From assembly GCA_947497145.1 (NCBI GenBank), contig CANMFQ010000004.1, positions 212,424-276,423 on the forward strand: DNA of 64,000 nucleotides, written 5' to 3'. Below the pieces are notes generated by a model. It ran no database searches and was not told the origin of the DNA. It saw only the letters and a program-made list of their open reading frames with translations. Made by a program: the position numbers and the translations under genes. Shown one piece after another: positions 44,452 to 52,414 of this stretch. The stretch's first letter is position 1. Every line of letters begins with the position of its first letter. The stretch is from an uncultured Flavobacteriaceae bacterium. Lineage in GTDB: Bacteria > Bacteroidota > Bacteroidia > Flavobacteriales > Flavobacteriaceae.

Positions 44452-44907
44452 ATGAGACGCGCAATTTTTCCCGGTTCTTTTGATCCCCTTACCCTAGGTC
44501 ACTCTGACATCATAAATAGAGGCATCACCTTATTTGATGAGCTCATAATTGCTATCGGAATTAACTCCGATAAAAAGTATATGTTTTCACTTGAAGAACG
44601 CAAGCAATTCATAACTGAAGCATTTAAAGATGAACCCAAAATAAAGGTTCTTACCTATAAAGGATTAACAGTAGACTTCTGCAAAAAAGTAAATGCTGAT
44701 TTTATTTTAAGAGGATTGCGAAACCCTGGAGATTTTGAATTTGAAAAAGCCATTGCGCACACCAATCGTAAGCTTTCTGAAATAGAAACCGTATTTCTGC
44801 TAACTTCCTCAGGAAAGTCATACATAAGTTCATCCATTGTAAGAGATGTAATTCGTAATGGCGGTGATTACACGGGGCTAGTGCCAAGTACCGTTATAGT
44901 CAAATAG
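44452..44907 (+). CDS. coaD: Phosphopantetheine adenylyltransferase
   Basis: CoaD makes dephospho-CoA from 4'-phosphopantetheine and ATP. The 151-residue protein begins MRRAIFPGSFDPLTLGHSDI with the T-x-GH nucleotidyltransferase motif at residues 14-18. FILRGLRNPGDFEFEKAIAHTNRKL near residue 84 holds conserved Arg and substrate-binding residues. SYISSSIVRDV near residue 124 matches the second ATP motif. Normal length. Probably co-transcribed with ddl. Confidence 0.96.
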   Translation: MRRAIFPGSFDPLTLGHSDIINRGITLFDELIIAIGINSDKKYMFSLEERKQFITEAFKDEPKIKVLTYKGLTVDFCKKVNADFILRGLRNPGDFEFEKAIAHTNRKLSEIETVFLLTSSGKSYISSSIVRDVIRNGGDYTGLVPSTVIVK

Positions 44908-45109
44908 ATTATTCTTAGCAAGAGCATGTTTTCTTCCATTACTATGATTTTTTCATAGGTGCACATGTAAGAAAAAATATGCTAAAAACAACAATAAATC
45001 TGCTATCATTCTCCATAAATAAGCGATAACACCACTACAATTCATCTATTCACAACAAAATTTACCCTTACATTTATTTTCAACATATCATTGTAGGAAA
45101 TAAAGCTTC

Positions 45110-46963
45110 ATGACCAAAGCAACCAAAAAATTGTCCCAAAACAATTACCTCATCAAACAGTTACCAAAAGCTACTGCTTATGTGAATAAACGCATGCAAA
45201 TTGTTTTTGCATCTGATCGATGGATTTCTGATTTTAATTTTGCGGACAGCAACGTCTTAGGCAAAACGATTACAAAGCTATTTAAAAACGACAACAAAGC
45301 ATGGCTTAACATTTTTAAAGAGCGTTTAAAATACCCTATCGACAAAGTGTCTACTGAACTTTACATAGACGGTAATGGCACTAAAAAATGGTTTGAAGTA
45401 CAATCTATTCCTTGGCATGATGAAGAAGAAAATGTGATTGGCACCATCCTACAAACCGAAGACGTAACAGAAAAAATCTCAAACGAAGACAAGCTAAAAA
45501 AACTCAAAATCATTTCAGAACAAATGTCTGATGTTGCCGAAATAGGTTTTTGGGATTACAACGCCGTAAAAGATGAAGTTTTTTGGTGCAACAAAACAAA
45601 AGCTATTCATGAGGTTGACATGAATTACAAGCCCAACATCATTGATGCTACAAATTTCTATAAAAACGGCTATAGTAGAAATACTATTTTAATGACGCTA
45701 AATAAAGCAGTACTTGAAGAGTCACATTTTCTTGAAAAACTACAATTAATAACCGCAAAAGGAAATGAAGTATGGGTTATCGTTTCTGGCAAGCCTGTTT
45801 TTGAAAACGGAAAATTTATCGGTGTGATTGGCACCATACAAAACATCAACAAACTTAATATTGCAGAGACAAAACGACGAGAGAATGAACATTTATTAAG
45901 AACCTTAATAGACAACTTACCTTTAAATGTCTTTATTAAAGATTTAGAATCAAGAAAAATACTGATAAACAAATCTGAACTTGAATTTTGTGGAGCAACG
46001 GATGAAAGTGAAGTACTAGGCAAGGATGATTTTGCTTTCTTACCTGAAGATATAGCCAGAGCCTCACGAGAAGATGACTTAACAGTCATGCGTGATTTAA
46101 AACCAGTTTTAGGAAGAGAGCTCACCTCTACCTACAAAGACGGCAGTGAAACTACATTTTTAACTTCAAAAATTCCATTAATCGATGCCTATGGCAATGC
46201 ATACGGGCTACTAGGTTTTAGCTTAGATATTTCAGAACGAATTAGAAAAGAACAAGAACTAAAACAGTTGATAGATGTAACTTCTTCTCAAAACGAAAAG
46301 CTACTGAACTTCACTCATATTGTATCACATAATCTTAGATCGCATAGTGCAAATTTCTCTATGTTATTGAAATTTTTAAAAGATGAAGAATCACCAACAG
46401 AACGGCATCTAATTTTAAAAATGCTCCAAGATTCTTCTGACAACCTCCTTGAAACTTTAGACAACTTAAATGATATTATCAATATTAACAGAAATAGAAA
46501 TTTAAAAAAAGAAACTATTTATCTGCATGAAAAAATCAATGAAATCACAAAAAAACTATCCGCAGACCTTGCCAATACAGGAGTACAAATAATAAATGAA
46601 GTTTCTGAAACAGCTACAACATCCATTGCTCCTACCTATATCAACAGCATCCTAACAAATTTAATTACTAATGGCATACGATATCGCTCTTTAGACCGTA
46701 AACCTTATTTGAAGCTTAGCACCTCAAAAGAAGAAAACTTCACAGTGCTCAGTATCGAAGACAATGGAGTTGGTATAGATTTAGAAAAATATGGCTCAAA
46801 AATATTTGGTATGTACAAAACATTTCACGACCAAAAAGACGCCAGAGGTATAGGGCTTTATATTACAAAAAACCAAATTGAAGCTATGAACGGAAAAGTG
46901 ACAGTTACAAGCGAAGTTGATAAAGGATCCATTTTTAAAGTATATTTTAATGAAAAAAATTAA
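45110..46963 (+). CDS. PAS-domain sensor histidine kinase
   Basis: The 617-residue kinase has no membrane segment, so it senses a cytoplasmic signal. It has three PAS domains (about 15-125, 140-255, 265-380; the third contains DFAFLPEDIARASREDDLTVM). A Bacteroidota-type HisKA follows with phosphoacceptor His in FTHIVSHNLRSHSANFSMLL, near residue 404. The ATPase domain has the N box LTNLITNGIRYRS, DNGVGID and GIGLYITKNQIEAM. The stop overlaps the response-regulator gene by 14 bases, so they form one signalling pair. The stimulus is unknown. Confidence 0.92.
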   Translation: MTKATKKLSQNNYLIKQLPKATAYVNKRMQIVFASDRWISDFNFADSNVLGKTITKLFKNDNKAWLNIFKERLKYPIDKVSTELYIDGNGTKKWFEVQSIPWHDEEENVIGTILQTEDVTEKISNEDKLKKLKIISEQMSDVAEIGFWDYNAVKDEVFWCNKTKAIHEVDMNYKPNIIDATNFYKNGYSRNTILMTLNKAVLEESHFLEKLQLITAKGNEVWVIVSGKPVFENGKFIGVIGTIQNINKLNIAETKRRENEHLLRTLIDNLPLNVFIKDLESRKILINKSELEFCGATDESEVLGKDDFAFLPEDIARASREDDLTVMRDLKPVLGRELTSTYKDGSETTFLTSKIPLIDAYGNAYGLLGFSLDISERIRKEQELKQLIDVTSSQNEKLLNFTHIVSHNLRSHSANFSMLLKFLKDEESPTERHLILKMLQDSSDNLLETLDNLNDIININRNRNLKKETIYLHEKINEITKKLSADLANTGVQIINEVSETATTSIAPTYINSILTNLITNGIRYRSLDRKPYLKLSTSKEENFTVLSIEDNGVGIDLEKYGSKIFGMYKTFHDQKDARGIGLYITKNQIEAMNGKVTVTSEVDKGSIFKVYFNEKN

Positions 46964-47366
46964 CTCCATTTGCATAATAGATGATGACCCGATAACAGTT
47001 TTTGGGGTAAAAAAAATGTTAAGTTCTATTGTTAATCACAATAGTTTGCATGTATTTAATAATGGCAAATTAGCATTAGATGGCATTAAAAACCTATTAG
47101 ATAAAAATAAAGATATTCCAGAAATAATTTTTCTAGACATCAACATGCCCATTATGGACGGGTGGCAGTTTCTACAGGAATTTATTTCTCTCCCAATAAA
47201 ACAAGAGGTTCGCATCAATATTATAACCTCTTCTATTGACAGTTTAGATGAAGAAAAATGGATGTCGTACAAATCAAAAACCCATCATTGTGTAACCTAC
47301 AATCAAAAACCCATTAACAAAAAAGAAATTTGTGCAATTACTAAAATTACTGCTCCACAAGAATAA
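46950..47366 (+). CDS. Single-domain response regulator (CheY-like)
   Basis: The 138-residue protein is a receiver domain only. I start it at the ATG at 46950 because MKKINSICIIDDDPITVF gives the acidic pair at Asp10-Asp11. The phosphoacceptor Asp is in IIFLDINMPIMDGWQF near residue 63, the Ser/Thr in NIITSSIDS, and the Lys in YNQKPINK near residue 129. No output domain follows, so it should act through protein contacts, probably with another kinase or phosphorelay. Its 14-base overlap with the kinase gene makes it the likely cognate partner. Confidence 0.9.
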   Translation: MKKINSICIIDDDPITVFGVKKMLSSIVNHNSLHVFNNGKLALDGIKNLLDKNKDIPEIIFLDINMPIMDGWQFLQEFISLPIKQEVRINIITSSIDSLDEEKWMSYKSKTHHCVTYNQKPINKKEICAITKITAPQE

Positions 47367-47561
47367 CATCGATATAACCATCAGTTGTAATCGACTTAAC
47401 GTATCATGAATTTAGCATTTAAAAATCTATTCCGGTCATCGTAACATACAATATATTCTAGACTACAATTACACATAACAAATTGCAGAATAAACTTTTA
47501 ACCCAATAATCGATAAGTTAAAAGGGTAATACTTAGTTTTGTATAACAAAATTAAGCAATC

Positions 47562-49307
47562 ATGAACCGCCTTTTATTCATCGCTTTCGCTTTGGTTCTT
47601 TTAGTTTCATGCGAAGACGAAAAAGAAAACAAAACCGTTAATTTTAAGACTCATTTTGAACTTTCAAACGGCGAAGAAACCCCGACCTATTTTCAGGTAA
47701 TAGATTTCTATATTCGATTAGCAAAAGAGTTTCCTGAGATAAACATTCAAACTATTGGCCAAACTGACAGTGGCTATCCGCTGCACATGGTTACCTTTAA
47801 TAACGAAGGAGATTTTAATTTCAATAAAATAGCCAACAATAAAACTACTATCTTAATCAATAACGGTATTCACCCCGGAGAAAGTGATGGCATAGATGCT
47901 ACCATGCTTTTATTTAGAGATTTAGCTATTGGCAAAATAACGCCACCAAAAAATGTAGTTTTAACAACTATCCCTATATACAACATTGGCGGAGCCTTAA
48001 ACAGAAATAGCACCACGCGAGCAAACCAAAATGGCCCAAAAACATATGGTTTTAGAGGCAATGCTCAAAACTATGATTTGAACAGAGATTTCATAAAAGC
48101 AGACACCAAAAATGCGCGTTCATTTTTTGAAATTTTCCACCTTATTAATCCTGATATCTTCATAGATAACCATGTTAGTAACGGAGCCGATTACCAATAC
48201 ACGCTTACCCATCTTTTTACACAGCATAACAAACTAGGAGGCGAAATAGGCGCTTATTTGCATACACAAATGATGCCTTCTCTAGAAAAATCATTAAAAG
48301 AGAAAACGTGGGATATAACACCCTATGTAAACGTTTTTAATGAAGTGCCCGAAAAAGGTTTTTCTCAGTTTATTGACTATCCACGGTATTCTACAGGCTA
48401 CACCACATTATGGAACACCTTAGGAATGATGGTAGAAACACATATGTTAAAACCGTATAAACAAAGAGTAGAAGGCACCTATCACCTAATGAATTCTATG
48501 GTTTCTATTGCCGAAAAAGATACAAAAATCATCAAAGAACTACGACAAGCTGCCAGCAAGAGACATTTAAACTGGAAACACTATCCTGTACGCTGGTCAA
48601 TTGACACTACAAAAACATCCATTTTAAACTTCAAAGGATTTGAAGCAGATACTATAATCAGTGAGATTACTGGATTTCCAAGATTAAAATACGACCGAAA
48701 CAAGCCATTCACAAAACAAATAAGTTATCAAAATTACTTAACCCCTATAGATTCTGTGGTAATTCCTGAAGCCTATGTCATAAAAAAAGGATGGGCCAAA
48801 GTCATTGATTTATTAGAGCAAAACAACATACAATTCGCTCCCATAAAAAGAGACACTCTTTTAAGTGTAAACGCCTATAAAATTTTAGTGTACGAAACAC
48901 AAAAAACACCTTACGAAGGTCACTACCCCCATTATAATACAAAGATAAAAGAGACTAGTAAAAAAGTACTTTTTTCTGAGGGTGACATTATTGTACCAAC
49001 AAACCAAATAGGTGTTAGATACCTTCTTGAAACTCTGGAGCCTGAAGCAAAAGATTCATTTTTTAATTGGAATTTCTTTGATACTATATTACAACAAAAA
49101 GAGGGTTTTTCGCCTTATGTATTTGAAGATGAAGCCCTAGAAATTCTACAAAATAATACAGCGTTAAAAAAAGCCTTTGAAAATAAAAAAGACAACGAAA
49201 AAGATTTTGCAGCCAACTGGTATGCTCAACTCAACTGGCTCTACAAACAATCAAACCACTATGAACCAGCACATATGCAATATCCTGTTTATCGCATTTT
49301 GAAATAA
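47562..49307 (+). CDS. M14-family zinc carboxypeptidase, lipoprotein
   Basis: The 581-residue protein has a lipoprotein signal MNRLLFIAFALVLLVSC. The M14 metal motif is INNGIHPGESDG near residue 105 (His and Glu ligands), and the third ligand is likely in DIFIDNHVSNGADYQYT near residue 205. The N-terminal TYFQVIDFYIRLAKEFPEINIQTIG and NLNRDF-like YDLNRDFIKAD blocks are typical. The last 230 residues form an extra domain without clear match. It probably trims peptides or cell-wall stems in the periplasm or at the surface. It has its own upstream region, with TAGTTTTG at 47534-47541 resembling a -7 box. Confidence 0.9.
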   Translation: MNRLLFIAFALVLLVSCEDEKENKTVNFKTHFELSNGEETPTYFQVIDFYIRLAKEFPEINIQTIGQTDSGYPLHMVTFNNEGDFNFNKIANNKTTILINNGIHPGESDGIDATMLLFRDLAIGKITPPKNVVLTTIPIYNIGGALNRNSTTRANQNGPKTYGFRGNAQNYDLNRDFIKADTKNARSFFEIFHLINPDIFIDNHVSNGADYQYTLTHLFTQHNKLGGEIGAYLHTQMMPSLEKSLKEKTWDITPYVNVFNEVPEKGFSQFIDYPRYSTGYTTLWNTLGMMVETHMLKPYKQRVEGTYHLMNSMVSIAEKDTKIIKELRQAASKRHLNWKHYPVRWSIDTTKTSILNFKGFEADTIISEITGFPRLKYDRNKPFTKQISYQNYLTPIDSVVIPEAYVIKKGWAKVIDLLEQNNIQFAPIKRDTLLSVNAYKILVYETQKTPYEGHYPHYNTKIKETSKKVLFSEGDIIVPTNQIGVRYLLETLEPEAKDSFFNWNFFDTILQQKEGFSPYVFEDEALEILQNNTALKKAFENKKDNEKDFAANWYAQLNWLYKQSNHYEPAHMQYPVYRILK

Positions 49308-49322
49308 TAAAATTGATGATGA

Positions 49323-49910
49323 TTAATGTCCAAACAGAATTTTGATATTGACATAAGAATTTTTCAATGCCTCTTCAATTTTCTGCGGCCCCTTCCATTT
49401 CACCTTCTCTATACCTTCGCTTTTCTGCCCCTTTAATGGCCCTTTATACGAGGTTTTCATGGCATACCAATGCACCTCTTTCAGCTTATAAACACCATTT
49501 CTTTTAAATACGTGATAGGTAGTTTGCAATTTATTCTCAATTTTAAGCCCTTTTACGCCGGTTTCTTCCTCAACCTCTCGCAATGCGCAAGCTTCAATTG
49601 TTTCTCCTTTATCTAACTTTCCTTTAGGCAAATCCCACTTATCATTTCTATAAATAAAAAGTACTTTTCCCATTTTATTGGTCACTACGCCACCAGCAGC
49701 AACAACCAAAGGAATTTTTGCTGTAAACTTTTTTAATATCTCTTCATGATTAGGGTGATAAATATAAGCCTCCTTTAGCTTCTTTTTTGCCAAAGCATCT
49801 ATCGCCTCCTGAATAGCAGTACTATTTAATAAGAAATAATCGCCGTTTGTCGTTTCAGACAATTTATTTGTTAAAATGAGCGGTAACTCATTGACAAAAA
49901 CTTTATACAT
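49323..49910 (-). CDS. Nudix hydrolase
   Basis: The 195-residue protein has a full Nudix box: GKLDKGETIEACALREVEEETGVKG, with the REVEEE helix near residue 125 that binds divalent metal. The N-terminal 65 residues form an extra domain (MYKVFVNELPLILTNKLSET, AYIYHPNHEEILKKF) found in flavobacterial homologues. I chose the ATG at 49910; starts at 49919 or 49931 would overlap the divergent pyrE start. Its substrate, probably a nucleoside diphosphate derivative, is not predictable. Confidence 0.9.
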   Translation of the reverse strand: MYKVFVNELPLILTNKLSETTNGDYFLLNSTAIQEAIDALAKKKLKEAYIYHPNHEEILKKFTAKIPLVVAAGGVVTNKMGKVLFIYRNDKWDLPKGKLDKGETIEACALREVEEETGVKGLKIENKLQTTYHVFKRNGVYKLKEVHWYAMKTSYKGPLKGQKSEGIEKVKWKGPQKIEEALKNSYVNIKILFGH

Positions 49911-49913
49911 TTG
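49906..49913 (+). promoter_or_regulatory. -7 box immediately before pyrE
   Basis: TACATTTG at 49906-49913 fits TAnnTTTG and ends four bases before the pyrE ATG at 49918. A start point at the usual distance would fall on or next to the ATG, suggesting a leaderless mRNA. No well-spaced -33 TTG is visible, so this rests on the -7 box only. Confidence 0.45.
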
Positions 49914-49917
49914 CGTC

Positions 49918-50559
49918 ATGATTTTAAACAAAGATACCGCAAAAAAGACTGCAGAACTACTATTGCAAATTAATGCAATAAAGTTGAAACCAGAAAATCC
50001 CTTTACTTGGGCATCAGGATGGAAATCTCCAATTTATTGTGATAATCGGATTATTCTTTCCTACCCCCCTATTCGAAACTACATCAGAACCGAAATGAGT
50101 AAGCATGTAGAAAACCTATACGGAACTCCCGATGCTATTGCAGGTGTGGCTACAGGTGCGATAGGTATTGGCATGCTTGTTGCCGAGTACTTAGGGCTTC
50201 CTTTTGTTTATGTTAGACCCGAGGCAAAATCACACGGCAGACAAAACCAAATAGAAGGACATTTAGAGCCAAATGCCAACGTAGTTGTCATTGAAGATTT
50301 AATTAGCACCGGAAAAAGTAGCTTAAATGCCGTAACCGCCCTTGAAGCTCATGGCGCTAACATTAAAGGTATGATAGCAATTTTCACCTACGGATTTGAA
50401 GTAGCAACAACCAATTTTGCTGAAAGAAATGTAGAGCTGCATACACTAAGTGATTACGCGCATTTAGCTAAACACGCTACAGAATCAGGGCTTATTAAAG
50501 AAGCACAATTGACCACTTTATTAGAATGGAGAAAAAATCCTTCTGAGTGGAAACCTTAA
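49918..50559 (+). CDS. pyrE: Orotate phosphoribosyltransferase
   Basis: PyrE joins orotate and PRPP to give OMP in pyrimidine synthesis. The 213-residue protein starts MILNKDTAKKTAELLLQINAIKL; the ATG at 49918 is the family-typical start. FTWASGWKSPIYCDNRI binds orotate, YVRPEAKSHGRQNQIEGHLE is the flexible loop, and VVVIEDLISTGKSSLNAV is the PRPP motif near residue 122. It is divergent from the Nudix gene with only seven bases between starts, and followed nine bases later by an SRPBCC gene. Confidence 0.96.
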   Translation: MILNKDTAKKTAELLLQINAIKLKPENPFTWASGWKSPIYCDNRIILSYPPIRNYIRTEMSKHVENLYGTPDAIAGVATGAIGIGMLVAEYLGLPFVYVRPEAKSHGRQNQIEGHLEPNANVVVIEDLISTGKSSLNAVTALEAHGANIKGMIAIFTYGFEVATTNFAERNVELHTLSDYAHLAKHATESGLIKEAQLTTLLEWRKNPSEWKP

Positions 50560-50568
50560 AATAATACT

Positions 50569-50961
50569 ATGTTTATAGAAAGTAAAAAAGCAACAGTACA
50601 GAAAAATCAAACAGCGGTTTTTGAGTTTTTGACGAACCTTGAAAATTTTGAACAATTAATGCCTGAAAATATTGAAAAATTTGAAGTCATTAATGTCGAT
50701 CGGTTTCTTTTTGCATTAAAAGGCATGCCCGAAATTGTACTAGAACGCAAATCACAAACCCCAAACAGTCAATTAATATTGGGAGCTGCTAGTGAAAAAC
50801 TACCGTTTACACTTACTGCCGACCTTATTCCTATTCAAGAGAACGAAACCGAAGTTGCCCTTAGTTTCTCAGGAGAATTCAATGCCATGATGGCCATGAT
50901 GATAAAATCACCCATCACCAATTTCATGAATACGCTATCAGAAAATTTAAAAACAATTTAA
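50569..50961 (+). CDS. SRPBCC-family (START/Bet v1-like) protein
   Basis: The 130-residue protein has the helix-grip pattern of SRPBCC proteins: AVFEFLTNLENFEQLMPENIEKFEV at the N-terminus, a central beta sheet, and a long C-terminal helix (NAMMAMMIKSPITNFMNTLSENLKTI) that lines a hydrophobic cavity. A ligand or ubiquinone/lipid-binding role is possible, but no function is assigned. It lies nine bases after pyrE, an order also seen in other flavobacteria. Confidence 0.8.
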   Translation: MFIESKKATVQKNQTAVFEFLTNLENFEQLMPENIEKFEVINVDRFLFALKGMPEIVLERKSQTPNSQLILGAASEKLPFTLTADLIPIQENETEVALSFSGEFNAMMAMMIKSPITNFMNTLSENLKTI

Positions 50962-51201
50962 TATAATCTTGCCATTTTAAGACCTTAGTTTTTGCTTTCT
51001 CAAAACATAAAAATCCTTCTATAGCTGACTACAGATTGATTGTTTATACCTGAAAGCATATGTTCTAAAATGGCAAGATCATACTTCAAATACGTCAACA
51101 TTCGATGCTCAAGCATCTGTAATTGACGCATCATTAATACCATATACCTATCAAAAACAATACTTAACACATAACCTCCGTCAAAAACCTTCAAATTACA
51201 A
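50962..51201. other. Gap between SRPBCC gene and birA with hairpins
   Basis: ATCTTGCCATTTTA (50966-50979) is exactly inverted as TAAAATGGCAAGAT (51066-51079). A second hairpin has outer stem CGTCAA/TTGACG (51093-51098, 51123-51128) and inner stem GATGC-tcaa-GCATC (51104-51117). A 64-codon minus-strand frame (51000-51194) starts with TTG and is not convincing. The region may hold convergent terminators or an unrecognised RNA. Confidence 0.4.
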
Positions 51202-51933
51202 TTAATATAATAATTTCAATTCTTTAAGATCAAATGCTTTAAAAACAGCATCTTCAAGTTCCACTACCAATTTTCCTTCTGGTGATATTTTTCTAATAAA
51301 TCCCATAAAAAGTGCACCATCAGCATCTTTAAAAGTTGAAGGCTTATCTTTTCTAAAAAGTCGTTGCTCATAGGCATCCCACAAAACATTATTATTTTTC
51401 GTGTCGAGCTTAGAAAATGTATTTTTTAAATTATGTAAAATACTATGTAAAATTTCTTCGAGATTATACGGCTGTCCTAACAACAATTTTAAGGAAGACA
51501 CGTTTGTAAGGTTACTGAATATCACTTGATTCACATTTAGCCCAATGCCCACTATAGAAGATTGTATTTGATTGCCTTTACACATGTTTTCAATGAGAAT
51601 ACCACAAATTTTAGTATTCCCTGACAAAATGTCGTTAGGCCATTTTACACTTAAATCTGGTATTGACAGGCTGCTAAGCGTATCAATGATAGCCAATGAA
51701 GCACATATATTCAGTAAAAATTGATTATGAATCGTTAAATGATTATTATATTTTAAAACACTAAATGTCAGATTCTTACCAGGTTCAGATTGCCATGTTG
51801 CACCAATTTGACCTCTACCTTTGCGCTGTTCATTAGCCCAAACAACGGTAAAATCTTCTAGTGTTTTGGCCAACGACAACGCCTTTAAATACTGATTTGT
51901 AGAGTCCGTGGCATTAAGTTTGAGTATATGCAT
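51202..51933 (-). CDS. birA: Biotin--[acetyl-CoA-carboxylase] ligase
   Basis: BirA attaches biotin to carrier proteins such as the one at 39902-40381. The 243-residue protein starts MHILKLNATDSTNQYLKALS (ATG at 51933; five earlier codons are disregarded). It has the ligase motifs NEQRKGRGQIGATW near residue 36, VKWPNDILSGNTKICGILIE near 96 and IVGIGLNVNQ near 128. It lacks the N-terminal winged-helix of E. coli BirA, so it is a monofunctional ligase and not a repressor. It is divergent from rsfS. Confidence 0.95.
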   Translation of the reverse strand: MHILKLNATDSTNQYLKALSLAKTLEDFTVVWANEQRKGRGQIGATWQSEPGKNLTFSVLKYNNHLTIHNQFLLNICASLAIIDTLSSLSIPDLSVKWPNDILSGNTKICGILIENMCKGNQIQSSIVGIGLNVNQVIFSNLTNVSSLKLLLGQPYNLEEILHSILHNLKNTFSKLDTKNNNVLWDAYEQRLFRKDKPSTFKDADGALFMGFIRKISPEGKLVVELEDAVFKAFDLKELKLLY

Positions 51934-52000
51934 GAATAACCTTAACAATTTAAAGTATAATCTATTCTTAAAAACTAGGGTTAAAAGAACAAAAAAATAA

Positions 52001-52008
52001 TAACTTTG
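52001..52008 (+). promoter_or_regulatory. Probable -7 box of the rsfS-ftsH operon
   Basis: TAACTTTG at 52001-52008 matches TAnnTTTG, 19 bases before the rsfS ATG. The upstream -33 element is not clear. It would drive the operon that runs to the ACBP gene. Confidence 0.45.
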
Positions 52009-52027
52009 TAGAAACTAATAATGTTGA

Positions 52028-52405
52028 ATGCAGAAAATAAACGCTAGCGCAGACGAGTTAATTGCATTAATTTTACAGGGCATAGAAGATGTAAAGGGGC
52101 ATGATATAACTCTTCTCGACTTAAGAGAGATTGAAAACACAGTATGTGATTACTTCATAATATGCAATGGTACTTCCAATACCCAAGTGAATGCCATTGT
52201 TGGATCTATTCAAAAAACAGTTAGTAAAGCCATTAAAGACAAGCCTTGGCATATTGAAGGTCAAGAAAATGCAGAATGGGTTTTAATGGACTACGTCAAT
52301 GTAGTGGCTCATGTTTTTCAAAAGCACATAAGAGAGTTTTATGACATTGAAGGATTATGGGGAGACGCAAAATTTACTACAATAGAAAGCAGCATAAATA
52401 AGTAA
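52028..52405 (+). CDS. rsfS: Ribosomal silencing factor RsfS
   Basis: RsfS (YbeB/Iojap) binds L14 on the 50S subunit and blocks subunit joining under starvation. The 125-residue protein contains DITLLDLREIENTVCDYFIICNGTSNTQVNAIVGSI, the central family signature, then PWHIEGQENAEWVLMDYVNVVAHVFQKHIREFYDIEGLWGDA. Length is normal. It is the first gene of the rsfS-ftsH-LUD-cdsA-psd order shared by many Bacteroidota; ftsH follows nine bases later. Confidence 0.96.
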   Translation: MQKINASADELIALILQGIEDVKGHDITLLDLREIENTVCDYFIICNGTSNTQVNAIVGSIQKTVSKAIKDKPWHIEGQENAEWVLMDYVNVVAHVFQKHIREFYDIEGLWGDAKFTTIESSINK

Positions 52406-52414
52406 AAAAAAATA

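Noticed and set aside
51000..51194. 64-codon minus-strand frame downstream of birA
   Set aside because: Starts with TTG, overlaps inverted repeats and matches no family I know.
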